In this document: in pieces, positions 6,592 through 13,945 of the stretch | Layout: each line of letters opens with the position of its first letter | How positions within the stretch are numbered: the stretch's first letter is position 1 | DNA from: CAZSAA01 sp964604915 | GTDB lineage: Bacteria; Patescibacteriota; Patescibacteriia; Patescibacteriales; UBA12465 | NCBI GenBank assembly: GCA_964604915.1 | Contig: CAZSAA010000012.1 | Span: 1-21,980 of the forward strand | DNA: 21,980 bases | Direction of reading: 5' to 3' | Program-made: the position numbers and the translations under genes | Notes under the pieces: model-generated | The model's input: only the letters and a program-made list of their open reading frames with translations | Database searches by the model: none | What the model was told of the DNA's origin: nothing

Positions 6592-8481
6592 ATGAGGAAA
6601 ATAACCGCCTATCTCCTAGTTTTCATTTCGCTGCTGATGATTATATCAAGCGGCGTCTATTATATTTCCTCCTTAGCTTGGTTCTCCTGGCTACTATCCC
6701 TAGCAATATCGATTGCCTTGGGTTGGATTGCCATCCGAAGACGATGGATAGCCTTACCTGGAAAGGAAACGACGGAAGGAAAGGAAGGGACTGAGAAAAA
6801 AATAAGATACTTCATCCCTTTTTCCGTATTCTTCTTGGCCTTCCTAGCCATGCTCATCACCTATTCTAGCGACGCTGCCCTGATTTCTCCTTGGCAAACC
6901 TTGCCCTGGACTATCTGGCCCTTGTTCATCGCCTTTTCTATTTCCTTGCTATGGGCAGGAGCAAAGAGCAACGGCCAAGGCTGGATTAGCGACCTTTCCC
7001 TTTCCCTGTTCTATTTCGCCTTCCTGTCGGTAGCGGCTTTGGTCTATAGGATAGGGTATGGCTTTGACCCCTTCATCCACGAAGCTTCAATGCGCTATAT
7101 CGAGACGCATGGCACCATCTTGCCCAAGACTCCATACTACCTTGGCCAATATGGCCTAGCGATTACCCTTGACCGCCTCCTCCCCCTTTCCCTATCCTTT
7201 ATCAATCGGTTTCTGCTACCTTTTCTGACTGCCTTTACCTTGGCGCCAGCGATAAGGACGCTGATGGCCGGTTGGCAGATAAAGGAGAAATATTCCTTCC
7301 TGGCGACTATCGTGTCTTTGCCCGCTTTCGCCTGGCTACTCTTTGTCACTACTCCCCAAAACCTAGGATTCCTCTTCTTGGCCCTCTCGGTAATATATGC
7401 CTTGGCCGCTAAAGGCCGTTTCGCCTGGCTGCTCGCTCTAGCGGCCACTTGCATCCATCCGATCAGCGGTCTGCCTGCCCTGCTCTCCGTCCTCCTTATC
7501 AATATATACCATACGCCACATTATGAAGGTCTCAAGAAATGGCTGGTACCAATCAGCATAGTCGGCTTGCCAGTTATTATCATCACTGCCTTCCTAGCGA
7601 CTGGCGCTAATTGGCAATGGGCAGGCTGGTCAGGCATATCATCGCTAGCCATATTCCTCTGGCCCTTCCCTAATCAGGAAAATGCCCTGCTCGATACCGT
7701 ATATTTTTTCCTGCATAATATCTGGGCGATCGGTCTGGCCGGATTAGCCTGGGGAATTTGGCGCGCGAAGGAGGATAAGGCCTGGTGGCAGCGGCCGTTA
7801 CTAGTCGTGGCCGCCGTCTCCCTGCTGACCGGAATAATTTCTACCCTACTGCTCTCCTTTGATTCCCTTATCTTCTATGAACAGCAGGACTATGCTCGCC
7901 GCCTGCTGCTCTCTGCTTGGATAATCTCTCTGCCGATTATCATGTATGCCTTGGCAGACGTAGCCAGACGGATAGAGATAATCAAGCCAAAAGTTCTCAT
8001 ACCCGCCTTAGCCTGCCTGCTTGCCATCGCCCTCTACGGTTCCTATCCTCGATTCGATAACTACCACAACTCCCGCGGCTATTCCTTGTCCCGCAGCGAC
8101 ATTGAAGCCGTCCACATCGCTGAAGAGATGGCCCAAGGAAAAGGGTATGTCGCCCTAGCGAACCAACAAAGCAGCGTCGGTGCCTTGCGGGAGTTCGGTT
8201 TCAGCCGCTATATCACCAAGGCTGACGGGGAACAGATATATTTCTACTCTATCCCCACCGGCGGCACCCTATACCAGCATTACCTATCAATGGTATATGA
8301 GGCACCAGAAAAAGAGACGATGATACGAGCCATGGACGAAGCCGGAGTGGATACCGCCTTCCTGCTAGTGAGCCGCTACTGGTGGGCAAGCGACAAGATC
8401 ATCGCTGAGGCCAAGCTGGTAGCCGATGAATACCAGATGACCAGCGACGGAGAGATAGCGGTGTTCAGGTTTGAGAGGTAG
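6592..8481 (+). CDS. Large polytopic membrane protein, GT-C glycosyltransferase-like
   Basis: This 629-aa protein has about a dozen hydrophobic segments and a C-terminal soluble part from about residue 490. A loop before the mid-protein helices contains YGFDPFIHEASMRYI (residues 156-170), followed by GQYGLA (185-190). Acidic and His residues in an early outside loop, with a helix-rich core, resemble GT-C glycosyltransferases or oligosaccharyl-carrier enzymes found in CPR genomes. The match is by pattern only, and no exact family is claimed. The soluble tail (HIAEEMAQGKGYVAL and following) looks like the periplasmic domain seen in such enzymes. The gene is alone on its strand and ends at the bidirectional terminator at 8494-8528. 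Together with the divergent gene at 4749-6536 it suggests assembly of a surface sugar polymer or glycoprotein. Confidence 0.65.
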   Translation: MRKITAYLLVFISLLMIISSGVYYISSLAWFSWLLSLAISIALGWIAIRRRWIALPGKETTEGKEGTEKKIRYFIPFSVFFLAFLAMLITYSSDAALISPWQTLPWTIWPLFIAFSISLLWAGAKSNGQGWISDLSLSLFYFAFLSVAALVYRIGYGFDPFIHEASMRYIETHGTILPKTPYYLGQYGLAITLDRLLPLSLSFINRFLLPFLTAFTLAPAIRTLMAGWQIKEKYSFLATIVSLPAFAWLLFVTTPQNLGFLFLALSVIYALAAKGRFAWLLALAATCIHPISGLPALLSVLLINIYHTPHYEGLKKWLVPISIVGLPVIIITAFLATGANWQWAGWSGISSLAIFLWPFPNQENALLDTVYFFLHNIWAIGLAGLAWGIWRAKEDKAWWQRPLLVVAAVSLLTGIISTLLLSFDSLIFYEQQDYARRLLLSAWIISLPIIMYALADVARRIEIIKPKVLIPALACLLAIALYGSYPRFDNYHNSRGYSLSRSDIEAVHIAEEMAQGKGYVALANQQSSVGALREFGFSRYITKADGEQIYFYSIPTGGTLYQHYLSMVYEAPEKETMIRAMDEAGVDTAFLLVSRYWWASDKIIAEAKLVADEYQMTSDGEIAVFRFER

Positions 8482-8493
8482 TTATAAAAACAA

Positions 8494-8528
8494 AAAAGCT
8501 CCCGACAGACAATTCTGACGGAGCTTTT
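8494..8528. terminator. Bidirectional intrinsic terminator between convergent genes
   Basis: AAAAGCTCC (8494-8502) pairs with GGAGCTTTT (8520-8528), and an inner CAGA/TCTG pairing extends the stem. The plus strand continues TTTTATTTTA and the minus strand continues TTTTTTGTTTTT. It can therefore stop both the membrane protein gene coming from the left and the five-gene unit coming from the right. Confidence 0.88.
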
Positions 8529-8543
8529 ATTTTACTCTTTGCC

Positions 8544-9404
8544 CTACTTGATAATGCCCGCTAATTTCCTCAAATATTTCTCATCAATTTGTTGATTACC
8601 TGTAGAGTATTGTTTTACTTCTTGATAGAGTTTAAAGGCGACAAATTTCCGCCACCCTAATATATCACTTGGCCTTTTAACGCGAGAGACAACCTTGGCA
8701 CCGAAATGCCTTTCGCTTAGATAACCCTCTGGCATAAATGAGCTGACAAGCAACTCCTCGAAAAACATCTTGCCTGGCATACCCTTAGCCAATTTTGAAA
8801 ACATCCGCTCATTCTCTTTAACAACCTGGGCTATTTTTGAAAATAGCTTTTCATTCTTCCTTAATAACAGATGGAAAAATTCATGTGCTAGTACGGCTAA
8901 CGGAAAATAGCCGTTAGGAACCTTGAGGCTAAACGGGATTTCGACGACTATGAAGCTATCGGTTTTTGTCCAGGAGAACCAGGCATTAATATCCTTGTCT
9001 TTACTCGTCAGATCAATGACTAGGTAAACAGGAATCTTTGAAATAACAAAATCTTTCACTCCAATCATCTTCTTTAATCCAAGGACGGCGCGTTGTAATA
9101 GCGACTGATTATCTTGAAAATATCGTTTCCATGAAGACAAGTGCCCATATGCTCTATCCCAGTGAAAAGAATATTCCCTATTTAATAAAATAACGGATTT
9201 TCTTATTTCTTTTGTTTCTGCTTTACCTGCTAGCGCCTCAATCCGCTGCCAAATCCTATTATCACTTTTAGCGAAAAAAGAGATATCCGAATTTTCATCT
9301 AATAAATACTTTGCCAAATGAGAGCTTACTAGATTGCCCGGATCCGTCTTTGAAGCGAAAAAAAGGAGATTGGATAGGCGGGAAATCTTGATTGATAAAG
9401 GCAT
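8544..9404 (-). CDS. Putative zinc-dependent peptidase-like protein with HEFFH motif, unknown role
   Basis: The family of this 286-aa protein is not recognised. Within a predicted helix it has AHEFFH (H174, E175, H178), a proper HExxH zincin motif. FFEELLVSSF about 38 residues later (E216 or E217) could supply the third zinc ligand, as in gluzincins. The strand before the motif (SFIVVEIPFSL, 150-160) also fits a zincin fold. No signal peptide or membrane helix is evident, so it is probably cytoplasmic. The gene is the last of a minus-strand series, 15 nt after the 236-aa gene, and stops just before the terminator. By eye its GC content is below 40 percent, clearly lower than the roughly half GC of most neighbours, which hints at acquisition or relaxed constraint. 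No ribosome binding site is seen. Substrate and partners are unknown. Confidence 0.6.
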   Translation of the reverse strand: MPLSIKISRLSNLLFFASKTDPGNLVSSHLAKYLLDENSDISFFAKSDNRIWQRIEALAGKAETKEIRKSVILLNREYSFHWDRAYGHLSSWKRYFQDNQSLLQRAVLGLKKMIGVKDFVISKIPVYLVIDLTSKDKDINAWFSWTKTDSFIVVEIPFSLKVPNGYFPLAVLAHEFFHLLLRKNEKLFSKIAQVVKENERMFSKLAKGMPGKMFFEELLVSSFMPEGYLSERHFGAKVVSRVKRPSDILGWRKFVAFKLYQEVKQYSTGNQQIDEKYLRKLAGIIK

Positions 9405-9419
9405 ATAGTTATTAACTAC

Positions 9420-10130
9420 TCAATACCCTGATTTAATAGCTTTATCTAAAAAATCAACAAAATCATTACAGTTACCCCATAGTTCTTTAAGTTTTTTCTG
9501 TGTTGGTAAAATTTCCGGATACTCATGATTTTCGGGAAATAAATCTTTTTTAAGGAGCCACGGCCAAAATTTATAAAAATCATTATCCAAGCCCAAGAGG
9601 CACCACGATAATATTTCTGAATATTTCCACTTCTTTTCCTTGCTCCATTTATTTGAAATACTTTTCGAATCAAGAATATTCCAAAAATGCGAAAGCACTA
9701 ATTCATGAGCGGTAACTTTTCGCTGCGTATCTGCATTTATTGACCACCGCCTAACTATCTTGTTACCACCCCAACTGCTTATACCTTCATGATAAGCGCT
9801 TACTACACAATAATATTTCTGATATTTCCACTTATACCCAGTTTTCTTTTCGACCAATTTATAAAATTCATCTATTATTCCATCCCATGATTTCTGATAA
9901 GCTAGTGAAGAATTCTTGATAAAAGGCAATATCTTCTTATATTTACCATTTATACAAGCATGAACCAACTCACTTAAACTCCTGCTTGCTTTTTTTGCCT
10001 CCATTAATTCCATATCATCTATCCTCAAGAAATCGGCCAACTCGTCTGACTCTTTACTAGTTTTTTCTGGCATCATCTCAAAAATCATTTCCTCATCATA
10101 TTTCTTATCTATAGTAAATATCAACCGCAT
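9420..10130 (-). CDS. Hypothetical protein with a degenerate zincin-like motif
   Basis: The family of this 236-aa protein is not recognised. It contains VTAHELVLSHFWNIL (residues 139-153). His and Glu begin like HExxH, but the second His comes two positions late (H142, E143, H148), and an acidic residue follows at E172 in a helix (SEILSWCLLGL). Related proteins might bind metal through a regular HExxH that has decayed or shifted here. The C-terminal half is rich in Trp, Lys and aromatic residues. No signal peptide or membrane segment is visible. The gene is strongly AT-rich (about one third GC by eye), the lowest in the window. It lies 43 nt after the DUF3160 gene and 15 nt before the HEFFH gene, so the two probably act together or arrived together. 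The short gap upstream (10131-10173) is AT-rich and could hold an internal promoter. Confidence 0.55.
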   Translation of the reverse strand: MRLIFTIDKKYDEEMIFEMMPEKTSKESDELADFLRIDDMELMEAKKASRSLSELVHACINGKYKKILPFIKNSSLAYQKSWDGIIDEFYKLVEKKTGYKWKYQKYYCVVSAYHEGISSWGGNKIVRRWSINADTQRKVTAHELVLSHFWNILDSKSISNKWSKEKKWKYSEILSWCLLGLDNDFYKFWPWLLKKDLFPENHEYPEILPTQKKLKELWGNCNDFVDFLDKAIKSGY

Positions 10131-10173
10131 AAATTTTAATTACATAATAGTATTGTATAAATAATACTTAACT

Positions 10174-12486
10174 CTACCTATACTCCTGATGATCTATGGT
10201 CGGTCCGATAAACAGCTTCACGCCTTCCGTAGTAGGATGAGCGACAATCATTAGCTTGAGATTGCTGATATCCTCGATAACATACGGCTTGTACTCTCCT
10301 TTACTCCCGATAAGCAGCGTTTTAGCTCCCTTCCGGCTCACTTTCCAGCCGCTAAGCCAAGTGCGCACATATTCTTCGTCCTCAACCGCGATATCCTGTC
10401 CGGCTAACTGCTTTTCCATCGTGCTGGCTAACTTCTCTAGGACTTCCTTAGATTCCCGCAGCCTGACGCTCGCTGCTTTAGCCTGGGTATCGATACCGAG
10501 GGCGGAAATCATGGCGATTACCATATCCTGGCTAGCGATCATATCCCGTACCATCAGCAAGCTCGGCTCGAAAACCAGGCCGGTATTGTCATCGCCGACC
10601 GCTCCCAATCCGCTCTGTCCCCCAATCACGTTTATCGCTCCCTCATCGCTAGGCAGCTGCATGACAGTCCACATCGATTGAGCAGAATCCTGCATCTTCT
10701 CGCGCCAAGCGAAAGAGGTATATGTCCCCGATGATATATCGGCATATGAGGAATAGTAGTCCTTAGCCAGCTGCAAGGAGAACCAATAATCGTTATTCTG
10801 CCAGATAGCATCCTTGGCTAGCTTAGCCGATAGGTTCTGCCTGGCTGCTTCATAGTCTTCATAATTAGTATTCTCCTGCCAAGCTGCGCCGATCGGGCTG
10901 ATAACTAGCGACAGTGCATCAAGAGAAAAGCCGTTGCAGCGCAAGGGGGCGTCTTTAGCGCAGACGGTAACGTTGTCTTTGGAGGGAGACTTAGCCAGGT
11001 ACGGCCCAACATTGGGAGAACTCAAAGCAGAAGATATCAGGTCGCTGGCGGAATAGTAGTCCGTGAGGACCTTAAAGCCGAGAGCGGCGTCCTTGTCCTT
11101 TTCCGCCACTTCCCCGCCCTGGATGCTCAGCAAGCTCTGGCTAAGTATCGTCTGGCGCGCCAATTCGATATTCTTGCCGAAGTCTGGATTATCGCGGCTC
11201 TCAAAGGCTTGGTCCGCCTGATATGCTTCGCCCAAGACGCCTTGCAGGGCGGAATGATACTTCACATAATCATATTCATCTTCCAAACCGGTAAAATATG
11301 ACATCATCTTATAGATTTTCGCCCATTCTTTCTTGAGATTAGGGTCAGAGTGCAAGTCGGAGACAATAAGGTTGGAAGCAATGAATCCGATGCGCCAATC
11401 ATCCTGGTCGAGCAAACAATCAGGACAGGCCTCGGATTGGTAGTTGATAGGGAAGGTTGAATTGAGCCAGCGGCTGGCGAGATAGAAATTCTTGAGCTTC
11501 TCGGAAGCAGTATACTCATCCGGTATAGCAAACCGGCTATAGTCCGCATCATAGAGGAAAATCGGGGATTTAGCGGTCTTTTTTGATTTGATAAGAGTGT
11601 TTTCTTTCTCAATTGACTCAGCTAGGTACGGAACCGGGGTAAATGCGAACTTTTTCGCTTCTTCCTGACTGAAAAGCCCCTTCTCATTAAGGTTCTTAGC
11701 GATAACCTGGGAAGGATCGGGCGATAGGAGCGAAAGGGCGGTAGCAAAAAAGACTGTTTCCATCCTTTCTGCTTCAAGCAAGGGGTCGTTGACCTGCCCC
11801 ATGGCCGCTAACCGCGTCTCATAGCGGAGCTTGGCCCGCTCATACATCTGTTGACTGAAATTCCAAAGGGATTGATAGAAGATTTCCGATTCGATCTGCT
11901 TGTACGCTTCCTGAATCGAACGGTTGTAGTAGGAGAAGAGAAAATCGGATGAGATATACAAAGGCAGCCCTTCCTCCTTCAGTTTAGCAAAGAGAGAATA
12001 ATAGTCCTCAGCCTCCTTCGCCCAAGGATTGTCCATCAGGGCGAAGCCATTTCCGTTGAGAGAATCAACTGCTCCACCGATCTCGATCTTCCTGGACATA
12101 TCGTAATAGTTGAGTGCGTCGGTCTTTATATTAAGAGGCAAGGATAGCGGAACCAGGCCACTGGGCAATTCTTGGCTAGGTGCACGATAGAAGTCGGAAA
12201 AGTAGATGTACTCGATATCATCGTTTAATCCGGTGGAGGTAGCCGTGCCTTGATTAGGATCACCTTCCTCGCCAGGCAAGCCGCCTAGATTAGCGGGAGC
12301 GGTAGTGGTGGCGCCATCGCTGCCATTTGGCGGCTGTCCGTTGTTGGAAAATATCCCTGCTCGCCAGGCCCATATGACCAGCAAAGATAGGACCATCACC
12401 GATAAGATGATTATGATGACCTTGATTGCCTTCCGGTATGGTCCGCGTTGCGGTTCCGTCCGGGAAAAATCATTGTCGATAGACAT
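10174..12486 (-). CDS. Membrane-anchored DUF3160 protein
   Basis: This 770-aa protein has a short basic N-terminus, one membrane helix (about residues 21-42), a Gly/Pro/Thr-rich linker (about 46-90) and a long outside domain. The domain has features I associate with DUF3160: a run around SSDFLFSYYNRSIQ in the first third, YTASEKLKNFYLASRWLN in the middle, and a C-terminal part resembling ISNLKLMIVAHPTTEGVKLFIGP. DUF3160 proteins are widespread but have no established biochemical role. The single anchor and linker indicate a domain held at the cell surface. The gene starts 3 nt after the mltG stop, so it is translationally coupled to a peptidoglycan enzyme, suggesting a cell-wall or envelope role. 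Two close Cys residues (CPDC) lie mid-protein. Confidence 0.75.
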   Translation of the reverse strand: MSIDNDFSRTEPQRGPYRKAIKVIIIILSVMVLSLLVIWAWRAGIFSNNGQPPNGSDGATTTAPANLGGLPGEEGDPNQGTATSTGLNDDIEYIYFSDFYRAPSQELPSGLVPLSLPLNIKTDALNYYDMSRKIEIGGAVDSLNGNGFALMDNPWAKEAEDYYSLFAKLKEEGLPLYISSDFLFSYYNRSIQEAYKQIESEIFYQSLWNFSQQMYERAKLRYETRLAAMGQVNDPLLEAERMETVFFATALSLLSPDPSQVIAKNLNEKGLFSQEEAKKFAFTPVPYLAESIEKENTLIKSKKTAKSPIFLYDADYSRFAIPDEYTASEKLKNFYLASRWLNSTFPINYQSEACPDCLLDQDDWRIGFIASNLIVSDLHSDPNLKKEWAKIYKMMSYFTGLEDEYDYVKYHSALQGVLGEAYQADQAFESRDNPDFGKNIELARQTILSQSLLSIQGGEVAEKDKDAALGFKVLTDYYSASDLISSALSSPNVGPYLAKSPSKDNVTVCAKDAPLRCNGFSLDALSLVISPIGAAWQENTNYEDYEAARQNLSAKLAKDAIWQNNDYWFSLQLAKDYYSSYADISSGTYTSFAWREKMQDSAQSMWTVMQLPSDEGAINVIGGQSGLGAVGDDNTGLVFEPSLLMVRDMIASQDMVIAMISALGIDTQAKAASVRLRESKEVLEKLASTMEKQLAGQDIAVEDEEYVRTWLSGWKVSRKGAKTLLIGSKGEYKPYVIEDISNLKLMIVAHPTTEGVKLFIGPTIDHQEYR

Positions 12487-12489
12487 AGG

Positions 12490-13353
12490 TTAATCGCTAA
12501 GATATTTCGCCTTATTACTCAGATGCTGTTCGTATGTCTCCGCGAATACCAAGCCGCGGCTGCCGCTCGGGGTGAGAAAATAATTATAGGCGGTATAGGT
12601 AGGGTAGATAGCCGCTTCAAGCGCGGCCGCGCCCGGGTTAGCAATCGGGCCGGGTGGCAAGCCGTCATTACGATAGGTATTATATGGAGACTGTATCTGC
12701 GTGTCTTCCTGGGTATATACTGCCTTATTCACACCTAATATATAGGCCAAGGTAGCGCAAGATTCCAGGCGCTGCCCGTACTTTATCCTGTCCCAGAAGA
12801 TACCAGCGACAATCTTAGCGTCCTCATCATTACCACCTTGGTCGACCGCTGCTTCTTTCTCCACTAGTGAAGCCATGGTCACAATATCATAGATGCTCTT
12901 GCCCTGCGCGGCGATATCGGCGCGCATCTTTGAAGTGAGCTTACGGTCAAAATTATCTAGCAGCTTATATACTACCTCCTCAGCGGTCGAACTGGCGAAG
13001 ATACGATAGGTGTCGGGAAAAAGATAGCCTTCGAGATCAGCTGAATTAGGTTTGTCGGCCAAGAAATCGAAATCAGACACATATCCTTTAGCCGAAGAGG
13101 CGGATGTAGCTTCTAGGAAAGAAGCGGCGGCCGGATGGCCGATCTTCTCCAGTTCCGCGGCAATCTGCTTAGCGCTCCAGCCCTCCAATATCTTCAAAGT
13201 CTTCTCTTCCCGCAATTTATTAGCCGCTTCCCTTTCCTGTTCCAGGCGCTGCTGCCTCTGATCGTAGCGGTACCAAGCGAAGGCGCCTGAGCCGATAAGG
13301 AACAGGATGAATATCAATATTAGCGAGAGCTTCAGGTTATTTCTTCTTAGCAT
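12490..13353 (-). CDS. mltG: Endolytic murein transglycosylase MltG (YceG-like)
   Basis: MltG cleaves nascent glycan strands near the membrane and helps set strand length in peptidoglycan. The 287-aa product has one N-terminal membrane helix (about residues 9-27), then a basic/acidic coiled stretch (28-50), a LysM-like segment (52-85) and the catalytic domain. That domain shows EGYLFPDTY (108-116), MASLVEKEA (160-168, with E165 as the likely catalytic Glu), YNTY (225-228) and GLPPGPIANPG (231-241). It is shorter than the E. coli enzyme, mainly in the N-terminal half. The start overlaps the end of the upstream nucleotidyltransferase gene by 17 nt, and the DUF3160 gene follows after 3 nt. The three are thus tightly coupled. 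Confidence 0.93.
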   Translation of the reverse strand: MLRRNNLKLSLILIFILFLIGSGAFAWYRYDQRQQRLEQEREAANKLREEKTLKILEGWSAKQIAAELEKIGHPAAASFLEATSASSAKGYVSDFDFLADKPNSADLEGYLFPDTYRIFASSTAEEVVYKLLDNFDRKLTSKMRADIAAQGKSIYDIVTMASLVEKEAAVDQGGNDEDAKIVAGIFWDRIKYGQRLESCATLAYILGVNKAVYTQEDTQIQSPYNTYRNDGLPPGPIANPGAAALEAAIYPTYTAYNYFLTPSGSRGLVFAETYEQHLSNKAKYLSD

Positions 13354-13819
13354 ATTTTTTCTTAGCCGCTAATTTTTTCTCCTTAAGGGCAGCTTCCGCG
13401 ATAAGGATGGAGCTGGCGCGGATCTTCTTGCCCAGTCCATCAACCATGGTTATACCCAATTTCTGGCAGACCGGGAATTCCGGCACATCGCCTAAGCTAT
13501 GGCGGTCGCCGCCATTGGCAAAGATGTCCGGCTTAACCTTGGTCAGAGATTTACAAACCGATCTGTCACGATCGATAGAAAGGAAAACCCGGTCAACATC
13601 ACGCAAGGCCGATATTATCTTCACCCTATCCTTTTCGCTCATGAACGGTACACTACCCTTGAGACCGACCTGATAGTCGCTATTTATTATCGCTACCAGC
13701 TCATCCCCCAATTTCTTGGCTTTCTGGATCATCTCCAAATGTCCGACATGGAGGGGATTGAAGTAGCCGGAAACGGCGACTACTACCGGTTTTTTCTTGG
13801 TATTTGCCTGTTTTTTCAT
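13337..13819 (-). CDS. HxGH cytidylyltransferase/adenylyltransferase-like protein
   Basis: This 160-aa nucleotidyltransferase belongs to the HxGH superfamily, which includes TagD, RfaE C-domain and RibL-type enzymes. It shows GYFNPLHVGHLEMI (residues 18-31, motif H24-H27), a central FANGGDR block (100-106) and RASS (134-137) near the C-terminus, which takes the place of the ISSS motif. Such enzymes join CTP or ATP to a small phosphate such as glycerol-3-phosphate, heptose-1-phosphate or FMN; which one applies here cannot be decided from sequence. Both ends are rich in Lys, and the last 15 residues are mostly Lys and Ala. The tail is encoded where the gene overlaps mltG. The ATG at 13819 has AGGA 7 nt upstream, one of the few good ribosome binding sites in the window, and a promoter lies at 13848-13876. 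Confidence 0.82.
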   Translation of the reverse strand: MKKQANTKKKPVVVAVSGYFNPLHVGHLEMIQKAKKLGDELVAIINSDYQVGLKGSVPFMSEKDRVKIISALRDVDRVFLSIDRDRSVCKSLTKVKPDIFANGGDRHSLGDVPEFPVCQKLGITMVDGLGKKIRASSILIAEAALKEKKLAAKKKYAKKK

Positions 13820-13847
13820 ATGAAAATCCTAATGATATAGTATTTTC

Positions 13848-13876
13848 ATTATACCAAGATTATCGAAGTGGGACAA
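13848..13876 (-). promoter_or_regulatory. Sigma70-type promoter with extended -10 for the nucleotidyltransferase-mltG unit
   Basis: On the minus strand TTGTCC (13871-13876, 4 of 6 matches) is followed after 17 nt by TATAAT (13848-13853). TGG directly before the -10 forms an extended -10 element. It starts just after the groEL terminator and would yield a leader of about 20 nt containing the AGGA ribosome binding site. It probably drives the whole series down to 8544. Confidence 0.7.
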
Positions 13877-13880
13877 ATCA

Positions 13881-13910
13881 ATAAAAGAAGGCCTCATGAC
13901 CTTCTTTTAT
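13881..13910. terminator. Terminator after groEL, symmetrical
   Basis: ATAAAAGAAGG (13881-13891) and CCTTCTTTTAT (13900-13910) form a perfect 11-bp stem with an 8-nt loop. T-rich arms and flanks on both strands allow use in either direction. It separates groESL from the next promoter, whose -35 box begins a few bases away. Confidence 0.8.
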
Positions 13911-13945
13911 TTTTCTTATACCTAATATTTCTATCCAATATTCCC

